Shown: positions 26,525 through 33,987, counted from the stretch's first letter. The stretch is 64,000 bases of DNA from Nitrospinaceae bacterium (GCA_028278405.1 JANQEK010000018.1:1-64000); one strand, 5' to 3'. Numbers and translations: made by a program. Notes: a model not told the origin generated them from the letters alone.

Positions 26525-27223
26525 ATGTCCCTGATTGCCGATAACCTTGCTATTGTCAAAGAACGGATGACCCAAGCCGCTCGCAAATCCGGTCGCGATC
26601 CGAATGCGGTTCGTCTGGTGGCAGTCACTAAAACCGTCCCCATCGAACGCATCGCGGAGGCGGGTGAGGTGGACGGATTCGTATTCGGGGAGAACAAGAT
26701 TCAGGAAGCCCAGGACAAAATTGCAGCCCTGGGGACGGAATCCTATCACTGGCATTTCATTGGGCATTTGCAGAGGAATAAAGTAAAGTATATCCCCGGT
26801 CTGTTCGAATTGATTCATTCGGTGGACAACTCGGAACTGGCCGAGGATATTCATCGACACAGCCTGAAACACGATCTGGTCACACCGGTGTTGATTCAAG
26901 TCAATGTGTCGGGAGAAGCCAGCAAGTCCGGAGTGGCGCCCAGTGATTTGGAAGAATTGCTGGAAATGCTGGTTTCTTTGAGCGGAATTTCGGTCCGGGG
27001 GCTGATGACCATTCCGCCGTTCGATCCGGACCCTGAAAAGTCACGCAGGCATTTTGCCGCGCTACGAAAGTTGCGTGATCGGATGCAGTCAGTGAATATA
27101 GAAAATATTACCATGGACGAATTGTCCATGGGCATGTCGAACGATTTTGAAGTGGCCATTGAAGAAGGCGCCACCTGGGTGCGGGTGGGTACGGCTATTT
27201 TTGGGGCACGGGATGCCCACTGA
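26525..27223 (+). CDS. yggS: YggS family pyridoxal-phosphate homeostasis protein
   Basis: Cytosolic PLP-binding protein (232 residues) with an alanine-racemase-like TIM barrel but no racemase domain. Seen: the PLP-lysine region VRLVAVTKTVPIERI, FGENKIQEAQDK, WHFIGHLQRNK, RGLMTIPP and the phosphate-binding LSMGMSNDFEVAIEEGATWV. It lies 20 bp before proC, the conserved yggS-proC pairing, which fits its role in vitamin B6 and amino-acid homeostasis. Confidence 0.95.
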   Translation: MSLIADNLAIVKERMTQAARKSGRDPNAVRLVAVTKTVPIERIAEAGEVDGFVFGENKIQEAQDKIAALGTESYHWHFIGHLQRNKVKYIPGLFELIHSVDNSELAEDIHRHSLKHDLVTPVLIQVNVSGEASKSGVAPSDLEELLEMLVSLSGISVRGLMTIPPFDPDPEKSRRHFAALRKLRDRMQSVNIENITMDELSMGMSNDFEVAIEEGATWVRVGTAIFGARDAH

Positions 27224-27243
27224 AGTGATATGGAGATGCCATT

Positions 27244-28098
27244 GTGTTGAAAAGTAAAAAAATAGGATTCATCGGAGGCGGCAACATGGCCGAGGCTTTA
27301 ATTAAAGGCCTCCTGTCGGCTTCCTTTATCGAAGCCAAAAACCTGATGGTCGCTGACATCTGTCCGGTACGGCATGAATGGCTACGCCAGGAATACCACG
27401 TCAAAGTCACTGACAACAGCTGCGAACTGGCAAAAAAGTGCGACATCATTCTGCTGGCAGTCAAACCCCAGGCCATGAAGGAAGTGCTGGAGAGCATCGC
27501 CGAGTGTGTTGACGATAAAAAACTGATCATCTCCATCGCTGCCGGCATTCCCATCAAAACCATTGCGGAATGTTTGAGTCCCGACGGCAAGAAAAAGCTG
27601 GGAGTGGTGCGTACCATGCCCAATACGCCGGCTCTTGTACATGAAGGAGTAACCGCGCTGACGGCCAGCCATAAAGTATCCGCCGGTGACCTCAAGGTGG
27701 CGCACCGGATTTTTGAAGCGGTCGGAAAAACCGTCGATGTGAGCGAAGCTGCACTCGACGCCGTGACCGGGCTGAGCGGCAGTGGACCGGCCTATATCTT
27801 TATGGTGATCGAAGCGTTGTCCGACGCAGGGGTAAAGATGGGACTATCACGCGACGTGGCTAATATTCTTACCCTGCAAACTGTGCTGGGTTCCGCCAAA
27901 CTCGCCTTGGAAAGCGGCAAGCATCCCGGCGAGTTGAAAGACCAGGTCACTTCCCCCGGTGGCACCACCATCTCCGGTCTGCATACGCTGGAAGAAGGCG
28001 GGCTCCGCACCACACTGATGAACGCTGTCGAAGCCGCCACCAAGCGGTCGCAGTGGCTCGGCCAGAACTCCCAGAACAACAACACACCTAAAAAATAA
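27244..28098 (+). CDS. proC: ProC, pyrroline-5-carboxylate reductase
   Basis: NAD(P)H-dependent reductase for the last step of proline synthesis. The Rossmann motif GFIGGGNMAEALIKG is at the N-terminus, and the C-terminal dimer domain has GLSGSGPAYIFM and the TSPGGTTISGLHTLE signature. At 284 residues it is complete. It starts with GTG behind GGAG, 8 bases upstream. YggT and DivIVA-type genes, often next in this cluster, are instead at the far right of the window. Confidence 0.96.
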   Translation: MLKSKKIGFIGGGNMAEALIKGLLSASFIEAKNLMVADICPVRHEWLRQEYHVKVTDNSCELAKKCDIILLAVKPQAMKEVLESIAECVDDKKLIISIAAGIPIKTIAECLSPDGKKKLGVVRTMPNTPALVHEGVTALTASHKVSAGDLKVAHRIFEAVGKTVDVSEAALDAVTGLSGSGPAYIFMVIEALSDAGVKMGLSRDVANILTLQTVLGSAKLALESGKHPGELKDQVTSPGGTTISGLHTLEEGGLRTTLMNAVEAATKRSQWLGQNSQNNNTPKK

Positions 28099-28194
28099 AT
28101 CCGATTTCCTTGGCTCAAGTATTGGCGGAATATTGACAGAGACTGGGGGTAGGGCCATATTAGTTATGGGAGAAGGCCATGGGGTCGTTTCCTG

Positions 28195-28319
28195 TTATAG
28201 CCGAAAAGGAGTGGGGCTGAATCGAAGGGTAGTAAGGACAATCGGCTATAAGGTTGTTGGGGTTGCCTCCGAAGTTGGCGGCAGTGGATAGGGGGCAACC
28301 CCGGCCAGCGTGACGCTGG
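28195..28319. repeat. Three consecutive perfect hairpins downstream of proC
   Basis: This lies in the gene-free stretch 28099-28403. Hairpin 1 pairs TTATAGCCG (28195-28203) with CGGCTATAA (28243-28251). Hairpin 2 pairs GGGGTTGCC (28259-28267) with GGCAACCCC (28294-28302). Hairpin 3 is CCAGCG-TGA-CGCTGG (28305-28319). The last one, extended to 17 bp, recurs exactly at 35452-35468. The stack could be a structured RNA or a REP-like intergenic repeat; there is no coding potential. Confidence 0.5.
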
Positions 28320-28345
28320 ACTCAGAATAAAGCCCCCCTTGAGAG

Positions 28346-28389
28346 AGCGTGTCTTGAGCATGACGAATGACTCAGGATGACGCTTTTTT
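28346..28389 (+). terminator. Probable Rho-independent terminator downstream of proC
   Basis: Outer stem AGCGT (28346-28350) with ACGCT (28380-28384), inner stem CTTGAG with CTCAGG, closed by CAT/ATG, then six T residues. It acts in plus orientation. The stem contains an inverted copy of GTCATCCTGAG, the core of a short repeat seen again at 35602-35612. Confidence 0.65.
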
Positions 28390-28403
28390 ATTCTGTGTGC
28401 AGT

Positions 28404-28646
28404 CTATAGACTGCCTTTACCCTTGTATTTCTGGAATTCGCCCCATCCGCACAATCCAAGGCCGATGAACAATATCCAGGTGGGTTTCAGCACGTTGACC
28501 GGGTCCTGGAAAAACAGGATCAGCATTAGACCCACACCAGCCATGGCGATGATCAGTCCCCAGTAGACTTTGTCCATTCCCTTTTCGAAGAGGTCCGGAT
28601 TTTTCAGTTGTTTGCGGAACTCGGGTTTCAGTTTATATTGAAACAT
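28404..28646 (-). CDS. Small two-helix membrane protein of unknown function
   Basis: An 80-residue protein with a basic N-terminus (FQYKLKPEFRKQLKNP) and two membrane helices (about 28-46 and 52-68), ending in a GEFQKYKGKGSL tail. It starts one base after the larE stop on the same strand, so it shares a transcript with larE. I do not recognise a family. Its size and topology suggest an accessory membrane protein, and no function is proposed. Confidence 0.7.
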   Translation of the reverse strand: MFQYKLKPEFRKQLKNPDLFEKGMDKVYWGLIIAMAGVGLMLILFFQDPVNVLKPTWILFIGLGLCGWGEFQKYKGKGSL

Positions 28647-28647
28647 T

Positions 28648-29472
28648 TTATTTTCCTTCGCTGGCAGACGCCACCACTTCGTTCAAACGGCCGGAGCGGA
28701 ATCCTTCCGGATTCACCGTTACCTGCTGGAAGCCGATTTCCAGAAATCGTTCACGGACCGGTTCGAATAGGCTTTCCTTATAAAAACGCGGCAGGTCCTC
28801 TTTCGGCAGTTCGATGCGTGCCGACTCACCGTAATGTCGTACCCGCAGTTGCGTGAAGCCGAGGGCGATCAGGTAATCTTCCGCTTGCTCGATCATCGCC
28901 AGTTTTTCCGGAGTGACGGGTTGCTCGTAGGGAATGCGCGAGGACAGGCAGGGCATGGCCGGTTTGTCCCAAACGGGAAGTTCCAACTGCCGTGCGAGAT
29001 TGCGCACATCCTGTTTGGTGAATCCCGCTTCGCACAAGGGACTGCGCACGTTCGCTTCACGGGCCGACTCGAGACCGGGACGGTAGTCTCCCAGATCATC
29101 CACGTTGGTGCCGTTGACGATATATTTTAAATTGTGTTGGTCGGCGACCGCACGTAACTTGGAATATAACTCCGATTTGCAGTAGTAGCATCGGTTGACC
29201 GGATTTGCGGCATAGTGAGGGGAAGCGACTTCCTCCGTGTCAATGATGCGATGTTCGACACCGAGCGTCATCGCAAATTCGATGGCTGCTTTCCGTTCGC
29301 GTTGCGCCAGGCTGGCGGAATTTCCGGTGACGGCGAGGGTGCTGCCGTTCAACACCGAATGCGCCACCGCCAACACGAGAGCACTGTCGACTCCTCCGGA
29401 AAAAGCGACGGCAACACTGTCCATTTCACGGAACAGGGATTTTAATTTTTCGTGTTTTTCTTGAAGTGTCAT
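28648..29472 (-). CDS. larE: LarE, ATP-dependent sulfur transferase for nickel-pincer cofactor
   Basis: PP-loop ATP pyrophosphatase of 274 residues that inserts sulfur into the nickel-pincer nucleotide precursor. The PP-loop is FSGGVDS at 24-30. Cysteines C95 and C98 (NRCYYCKSELY) and C175 (MPCLSSRIPY) are present. In the Lactobacillus-type enzyme one such Cys is sacrificed as sulfur donor, while three-Cys homologues bind an iron-sulfur cluster and act catalytically, from memory. larB, larC and a LarA-type racemase are not in this window. The small membrane protein follows directly. Confidence 0.9.
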   Translation of the reverse strand: MTLQEKHEKLKSLFREMDSVAVAFSGGVDSALVLAVAHSVLNGSTLAVTGNSASLAQRERKAAIEFAMTLGVEHRIIDTEEVASPHYAANPVNRCYYCKSELYSKLRAVADQHNLKYIVNGTNVDDLGDYRPGLESAREANVRSPLCEAGFTKQDVRNLARQLELPVWDKPAMPCLSSRIPYEQPVTPEKLAMIEQAEDYLIALGFTQLRVRHYGESARIELPKEDLPRFYKESLFEPVRERFLEIGFQQVTVNPEGFRSGRLNEVVASASEGK

Positions 29473-29530
29473 GTGGAGATTCGCGCCGGCTGGTTCAACA
29501 GTGGTATTAAACTAACACAAACCGGAAGGC

Positions 29531-29624
29531 AAAAAAATATCCGGGAGCAGAAGACTCTGCTCCCGGACTTCTAAAGAGGAGGTAAATAGGTAAAAGAAAC
29601 TACCGATTTATTGAAATCAGTATA
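29531..29624 (-). ncRNA. Candidate small RNA with its own promoter and terminator
   Basis: In the 325-bp gene-free stretch 29473-29797, the minus strand has an extended -10, TGGTATACT, with TATACT at 29624-29619. About 45 bases past the predicted start is a perfect 10-bp hairpin, CCGGGAGCAG with CTGCTCCCGG (29566-29541), then a T tract (seven A on the plus strand, 29531-29537). The predicted RNA is about 80 nt. Its unpaired 5' half contains ACCTCCTC, complementary to Shine-Dalgarno sequences. The hairpin could instead simply terminate moaA. No small open frame with a start codon fits. Confidence 0.4.
29541..29566 (-). terminator. Rho-independent terminator, minus strand
   Basis: A perfect 10-bp G/C-rich stem with a 6-base loop, followed on the minus strand by ATATTTTTTT. 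It ends either the moaA transcript (stop at 29798) or the candidate small RNA starting near 29612, and it insulates larE, which begins at 29472. Confidence 0.85.
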
Positions 29625-29797
29625 CCACTACTTTTCCCGAAAACCAGACTTTCTGTAAACCTGCGGCAAGATAGATTAACCCCAAATGGGGTATCTTATA
29701 CGGTAAAGGAAGCAATTTAAACGAAATTAAAAACAATAAGTTAACAGGATAGATGATCTAGTAATGATTTTAAATTGCGCGGAGGGGGTGTCAACGG

Positions 29798-30811
29798 TCA
29801 GCCGCCGATGGCATGCATGGCGCGAACCGGCCGCTCAAAACTGTCGAGATTGATCTTGTGGCCGGGTTCCTTGGTGACGAGGGCGGCGCGGATTCTCTGC
29901 TCGATATCCGAGTCGGTGGCACCGGAGCGGATCAGTTCCTTGAGATTGTGCTCATTGGTGGAAAACAGACATGTCCGCAGTTTGCCGTCGGCGGTCATGC
30001 GGATGCGGTTGCAGTAGTCGCAGAACGGGTTGCTGACGGCGGTGATGATGCCGATTTTACCTCTGCCGTCGGAAAACGAATACTCGCTGGCCGGACCGAT
30101 TTCCAGTGAATCCTTAATCGGCACCAATTCGTATTTCTGGTTGATGATGTCCAGAATCTCGTGGCCGAACAATACCTTGTCACGTTCCCAGACTTGGTCG
30201 GCATCCAGCGGCATGAACTCGATGAAGCGGATTTCGAGATCCTGCTCCCGGCCCATGTCCACCAGTTTCAGAATTTCCTCTTCTGAGAAATTTTTGACGG
30301 CGACAGCATTGATTTTAATCGATTCGAAGCCCACTTTCCGGGATTCGGCAATGCCATCCAGCACCTGTTGCAGGCAATCGCGCCGGTTGACATGCGTGAA
30401 TTTTTCCTTATCCAAAGCGTCAAGGCTGATGTTGAGGCGTTTCAGTCCTGCATTTTTGAGAGCCGCCGCCTGCTCGGTCAGGAAAAAAGCGTTGGTCGTC
30501 AGAGCGATATCCTCAATGCCCTGCACTTCGTCCAGCATTTTGACAAGAGTGGACAGGTTTTTCCGGAGGAGCGGTTCACCGCCCGTCAGTCGCAGGCGGT
30601 AAATTCCCATGCCGGAGACCACGCGGGCCACCCGGGTGATTTCCTCAAAAGACAGCAACTCGCCGCGATCCATGAACTCAACGTTGTCGGCCGGCATGCA
30701 ATAGGTACAGCGGAAGTTACAACGATCCGTGACCGAAATGCGGAGGTTGACGATCTTTCGGCCCATGCCGTCGATCAGTATCGGCCGTTCCTTGTGAGTG
30801 GCTTCGCTCAT
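29798..30811 (-). CDS. moaA: MoaA, GTP 3',8-cyclase (molybdenum cofactor synthesis)
   Basis: Radical SAM enzyme that starts molybdopterin synthesis from GTP. The N-terminal cluster ligands are C31, C35 and C38 (DRCNFRCTYCMP). The C-terminal cluster ligands are C264, C267 and C281 (CDYCNRIRMTADGKLRTCL). The protein ends in the conserved GlyGly tail (AIGG). At 337 residues it is complete. It stands alone; moaC and other moa genes are not in this window. Confidence 0.97.
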   Translation of the reverse strand: MSEATHKERPILIDGMGRKIVNLRISVTDRCNFRCTYCMPADNVEFMDRGELLSFEEITRVARVVSGMGIYRLRLTGGEPLLRKNLSTLVKMLDEVQGIEDIALTTNAFFLTEQAAALKNAGLKRLNISLDALDKEKFTHVNRRDCLQQVLDGIAESRKVGFESIKINAVAVKNFSEEEILKLVDMGREQDLEIRFIEFMPLDADQVWERDKVLFGHEILDIINQKYELVPIKDSLEIGPASEYSFSDGRGKIGIITAVSNPFCDYCNRIRMTADGKLRTCLFSTNEHNLKELIRSGATDSDIEQRIRAALVTKEPGHKINLDSFERPVRAMHAIGG

Positions 30812-31013
30812 AACCTTATCTTTCGCCTATTCTTTATGCCGGGGAGACGCTCCGCCGGGCCAGCACGTGCGGTTTAAGTACCTATCGGATAAGTTGAGGA
30901 AATTATACTCTTTTTTTTCGGGCGGGTGCACCAAAATAGTGAATTTTCCGCTTCTTCCACTTTGCTTTAAAAAGGCGCGCCAAAAGTTGGAGCTTACAGA
31001 TTTGCATGACACT

Positions 31014-31047
31014 AAAAATCCCGAAGGGGGGAGATCCTCCGGGATTT
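31014..31047 (-). terminator. Probable terminator after the 47-residue membrane protein gene
   Basis: AAATCCCG (31016-31023) pairs with CGGGATTT (31040-31047), with inner G-rich/C-rich pairing. On the minus strand the stem is followed by TTTTTAG. A second small hairpin, AAAGCT-TTAC-AGCTTT, lies at 31065-31080 between it and the stop codon at 31088. Confidence 0.65.
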
Positions 31048-31087
31048 ATTAAACCTTTCAAGACAAAGCTTTACAGCTTTATCTCAT

Positions 31088-31231
31088 TTATAGATAAGTC
31101 AGAACGAGGGCGACAATCCCTGACAGAAGTGCCACCCCGAATCCGACGTGAATGAAAATGTTCAGCCATCGCGGCTCATTGTTGTAGCTCAAATATTTAA
31201 AAAAGCCTTTATTCTCTGTCATGGTACTCAT
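31088..31231 (-). CDS. 47-residue single-helix membrane protein
   Basis: A complete short gene: ATG at 31231, TAA at 31088-31090. A textbook ribosome binding site (AAGGAGG) sits 5-6 bases before the ATG. The N-terminal half is polar (MSTMTENKGFFKYLSYNNEP), and a membrane helix of about 22 residues fills the C-terminal half (IFIHVGFGVALLSGIVALVL). It follows the GYPW-repeat gene by 101 bp on the same strand and ends before a hairpin terminator. I do not recognise a family. Strong translation signals and proper transcription ends argue it is real. Confidence 0.75.
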   Translation of the reverse strand: MSTMTENKGFFKYLSYNNEPRWLNIFIHVGFGVALLSGIVALVLTYL

Positions 31232-31271
31232 GGCGTTCCTCCTTTCTATAGTATTTTAATGTGCCGGGTGA

Positions 31272-31292
31272 GGCGGGGAAGTCTTCCCCGCC
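31272..31292. repeat. Perfect inverted repeat between the GYPW-repeat gene and the small membrane gene
   Basis: GGCGGGGAAG (31272-31281), a central T, then CTTCCCCGCC (31283-31292). It has no T tract on either strand, so it is more likely an RNA-stabilising or processing hairpin between two genes of one transcript than a terminator. It could also be a DNA operator. Confidence 0.55.
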
Positions 31293-31332
31293 CGATCCAA
31301 ATTCTCCACGATCAAACTCTTGTGACCACGGG

Positions 31333-31692
31333 TCACTGGACCATTGTTTTGTGCTGCGTGGAAGTCGGGTGGTCATCCTTGGTATCGGCATGCCAGGGGT
31401 AACCCGAATCTCCCTCTACAGTACGAGGATGTGACTTGAAGATTGTGACCGGCTTCGTAATTGATTCATCATCTTCTTTAATGTCAGCAAACCAGGGATA
31501 ACCTGTATCTTCCCCGGACGGCACAACAGGAGCGACTACAATATTGCTGGACTGCGGAACGGTTTGATGGGTTTCCTTCGGGAGGTCCCCATACCAGGGA
31601 TATCCGGTATCCTGTTCTATAGCCCAGGCGGGTGTGATTGCCAGGAGAAATGCCGTTGCTACCAGTGCTTGGAAAAGTTTCGTCGTTTTCAT
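31333..31692 (-). CDS. Secreted protein with three D(T/S)GYPW repeats
   Basis: A 119-residue exported protein. The signal peptide spans about 1-24 (cleavage near PAWA). The mature 95 residues carry three copies of D-(T/S)-G-Y-P-W-(Y/F/H)-(G/A)-D at residues 28-36, 62-70 and 95-103, spaced 34 and 33 residues. Each copy is followed by an acidic, Thr/Ser-rich linker. There are no cysteines. I know no family with this repeat. The ribosome binding site (AAAGGAAA before ATG) is good. A LysR regulator is divergent 232 bp away, a common regulator-target arrangement. Confidence 0.8.
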   Translation of the reverse strand: MKTTKLFQALVATAFLLAITPAWAIEQDTGYPWYGDLPKETHQTVPQSSNIVVAPVVPSGEDTGYPWFADIKEDDESITKPVTIFKSHPRTVEGDSGYPWHADTKDDHPTSTQHKTMVQ

Positions 31693-31924
31693 GGTGATTT
31701 CCTTTTTGTTTATAAGTTTTATTTGTAAGAGTTAAATTTAGGTTTAATTCCGGTTCAGCCAACTCATCCCAATTTTCCGGATACAACTCATAAAATTCTG
31801 GGACCTTCTCCGGGGCCAATCCTTTCGCCCCATATCGTTTTGTTAGTTTAGAAGCAGATTAATAAATTAAGATATATGAATATTTTTATGATATTATTTA
31901 ATATAATTAAACTATTGGAATCTT

Positions 31925-32869
31925 ATGATCTTTTTGAATTATCAGCATTTACGCTACTTCCAAGTCGTTGCACAGGAAGGAAGTATTGCCCGGGCTTCGG
32001 AAAAATTGAACCTGGGTCCACCTGCGATAAGTATCCAGATCAAGCAGTTGGAGGATCAATTAGGGCACGCTTTGTTTGAGCGCCGGAATCGGGGCCTTGT
32101 TTTAACGCAAGCGGGTCAGGTAACTCTGGAGTACGCGAACCAGATATTCAGCCTGGGAGATGAGTTGAAGGAAGTGTTGCAGGCAGGTTCTTTTGCCAGA
32201 AAGGTTCATTTGCAACTGGGTGTCCTGGACAGCATACCCAAAACGGTCATTCGGTACCTGACCGATTCGGCGCGAGCGTGGGGACCCTGTACGGTGACCG
32301 TTCTGGAGGGTACCGGCGATTTTCTGTATCGGGAATTACTCTCTCACCGGATCGATCTCGTAGTTGCGGACTATCAGCCGGATGTGGGCGATATGCGCCG
32401 ATTTGTGATCCGTTCCCTGGGCCGCCATCCTCTTTCGGTTTTTGGGACTCGAAAGTTCAAGGGGCTCGCAAAAAATTTTCCCGAATCTCTCCAGGGTCAG
32501 CCTTTTTTGTTGCCCACGTTGCACAGTAAGCGGAGGCACGATCTGGACCATTTTTTCCAGATCAATCAATTGAATGTGGAAGTGGTGATGGAGACCCAGG
32601 ATACCAGCGTCCAGAAACTAATGGCCACACGGGGACTGGGGCTGGTTTCGATTCCTGATTTTGCGGGACAGGCTCTGGTTCAGGAAAAAAAACTTTTGAA
32701 GCTGGGAACACTGGAAGGTGTTTTCGAAGAGATTTTTCTGGTGTCCTCGCCGCGCACGATCGCAAACCCGGTGTCCGATTTTCTCATCAAGGAATTTGAT
32801 CTGGGAATTTTAGACGAAAACACGAACAAGACTTCGCGGAAGGCTTCTCCCACTGAGAGCCATTGGTAA
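31925..32869 (+). CDS. LysR family transcriptional regulator, NhaR-like
   Basis: The N-terminal winged helix-turn-helix (about residues 4-63) reads YFQVVAQEGSIARASEKL and LFERRNRGLVLTQAG, closest in my memory to NhaR, which controls Na+/H+ antiport. A periplasmic-binding-like effector domain follows at about 90-295. The 314 residues are normal. The promoter region is very A+T-rich (about 31855-31920). It is divergent from the GYPW-repeat gene, its likeliest target. An antiporter gene is not nearby, so a sodium role is unproven. A TTG at 31934 is an alternative start. Confidence 0.88.
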   Translation: MIFLNYQHLRYFQVVAQEGSIARASEKLNLGPPAISIQIKQLEDQLGHALFERRNRGLVLTQAGQVTLEYANQIFSLGDELKEVLQAGSFARKVHLQLGVLDSIPKTVIRYLTDSARAWGPCTVTVLEGTGDFLYRELLSHRIDLVVADYQPDVGDMRRFVIRSLGRHPLSVFGTRKFKGLAKNFPESLQGQPFLLPTLHSKRRHDLDHFFQINQLNVEVVMETQDTSVQKLMATRGLGLVSIPDFAGQALVQEKKLLKLGTLEGVFEEIFLVSSPRTIANPVSDFLIKEFDLGILDENTNKTSRKASPTESHW

Positions 32870-33199
32870 GGGTGAGAACTTACGAGCTCTTTCGCTTTTC
32901 AGGAAACCGCCTAATTAATTAAAAGAAAGCAGATAATTCCCTCCTTTTATTGAATTTCCCCTTGTACAAATGGTGTTTGCAGGGTGGTCACTTGACCTGA
33001 AAAACGCGATTTTCATTGAATTTATAAGACCTTTCGCCTCTGAGCCGCATCTAATGTTCAATTGCTATCGGCCGATAATTGATTTATTATTCACGCTATT
33101 CTCCGAATTTTGATATAAAATGAAGTCTAAACCTGTAGGAGTCCGGGATAAGGTCCTTTTTTTCTGGTCATTTAGGCGCTTCCCGGTGATGAAATATAG
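32870..33199 (+). promoter_or_regulatory. Leader and promoter region of the suf cluster, with a 12-bp palindrome
   Basis: This 330-bp gene-free stretch precedes the NifU-like gene. It contains the perfect palindrome TATCGGCCGATA (33066-33077) and, 37 bp further on, a -10-like TATAAA (33114-33119) with a weak -35 at about 33090. In the predicted leader, AGGA (33137-33140) can pair with TCCT (33154-33157), followed by seven T residues, a weak attenuator-like shape. The palindrome could be an operator for an iron or cluster sensor. No such regulator gene is in the window. Confidence 0.45.
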
Positions 33200-33958
33200 A
33201 TGTCAGTAACTGAAGAGAAATTTTCCGAAAAATTCGAAGCCGCCGCCAAGAGTCCGAAGCATCGAGGTGCCTATTACCAGGAAGAGGCCACCGAAAAGGG
33301 CATGGCCCTGGTCGAAGCCAAGTTCAAGGACATGAAGCTCTACTGGCTGGTGGATGTTGCGGAAGACCGGGTTTACAGTGCCAAGTTTTTTGCTTATGGC
33401 GGCAAAGTGTCGGTAGCCATTGGCGAAACGCTGTCCACCATGGTTCAGAACCTCACACTGGACGAGGCTTGTTCTCTGTTGGGCGCGGATATCGAGCGTG
33501 CATTGAGGGATGATCCTGATGAGCCCGCCGTTCCGGAATCGAAAAAGCTGGCGTTCGGCAATGTGCCGGAACTTTTAAAACTGATCAAGGAAAACTATCC
33601 CTCAGCCAAGGCTGTTGCCCTTGCGGCTGCAGGGATTAATAAAGAAGAAGGCAAGCCTGCCGGGATCAAGGAATTGACCATGCAGGAGCAGGCTTGGATG
33701 GGGCTGAACGAGGAAGAACAGATTCAGCAGATCAATATTGTGCTGGACGCCAAAGTTCGTCCGGCGCTTATGAACGACGGCGGCAACGTACAGGTACAGG
33801 AAGTGGTGGATGGTGAAAAGGTTATCATCCAATACCAGGGTGCCTGCGGCAGTTGCGCAACGTCAATGGGTGGTACGCTGTCGTTTATCGAGCAGACCCT
33901 GCGAAGGGAGATTTACAAAGACCTCCAGGTGACGCCAAACATGGATATGACATTCTGA
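33200..33958 (+). CDS. NifU-like protein: cysteine-less IscU-like domain fused to Nfu domain
   Basis: A 252-residue protein at the head of the suf cluster. The N-terminal part (about 10-130) follows the IscU/NifU-N pattern (SPKHRGAYYQ, AKFFAYGGKVSVAIGETLSTMV), but the three cluster-binding cysteines are absent: the YGCG loop reads YGGK. The C-terminal NifU (Nfu) domain (about 172-250) keeps the cluster motif C216-G-S-C219. It is likely an iron-sulfur carrier that delivers clusters from SufBCD, with the first domain kept for protein contacts. It lies 29 bp before sufB. Confidence 0.85.
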   Translation: MSVTEEKFSEKFEAAAKSPKHRGAYYQEEATEKGMALVEAKFKDMKLYWLVDVAEDRVYSAKFFAYGGKVSVAIGETLSTMVQNLTLDEACSLLGADIERALRDDPDEPAVPESKKLAFGNVPELLKLIKENYPSAKAVALAAAGINKEEGKPAGIKELTMQEQAWMGLNEEEQIQQINIVLDAKVRPALMNDGGNVQVQEVVDGEKVIIQYQGACGSCATSMGGTLSFIEQTLRREIYKDLQVTPNMDMTF

Positions 33959-33987
33959 TTCCCTTGAGGAATTGAGGAGTACTTATA

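Noticed and set aside
28099-28403. A small protein gene after proC
   Set aside because: Short frames on both strands lack ribosome sites and overlap the stacked hairpins.
31484-31819. A 111-codon minus-strand open frame across the GYPW-repeat gene start
   Set aside because: It is a different frame of the same DNA; the GYPW gene has the signal peptide, repeats and ribosome site.
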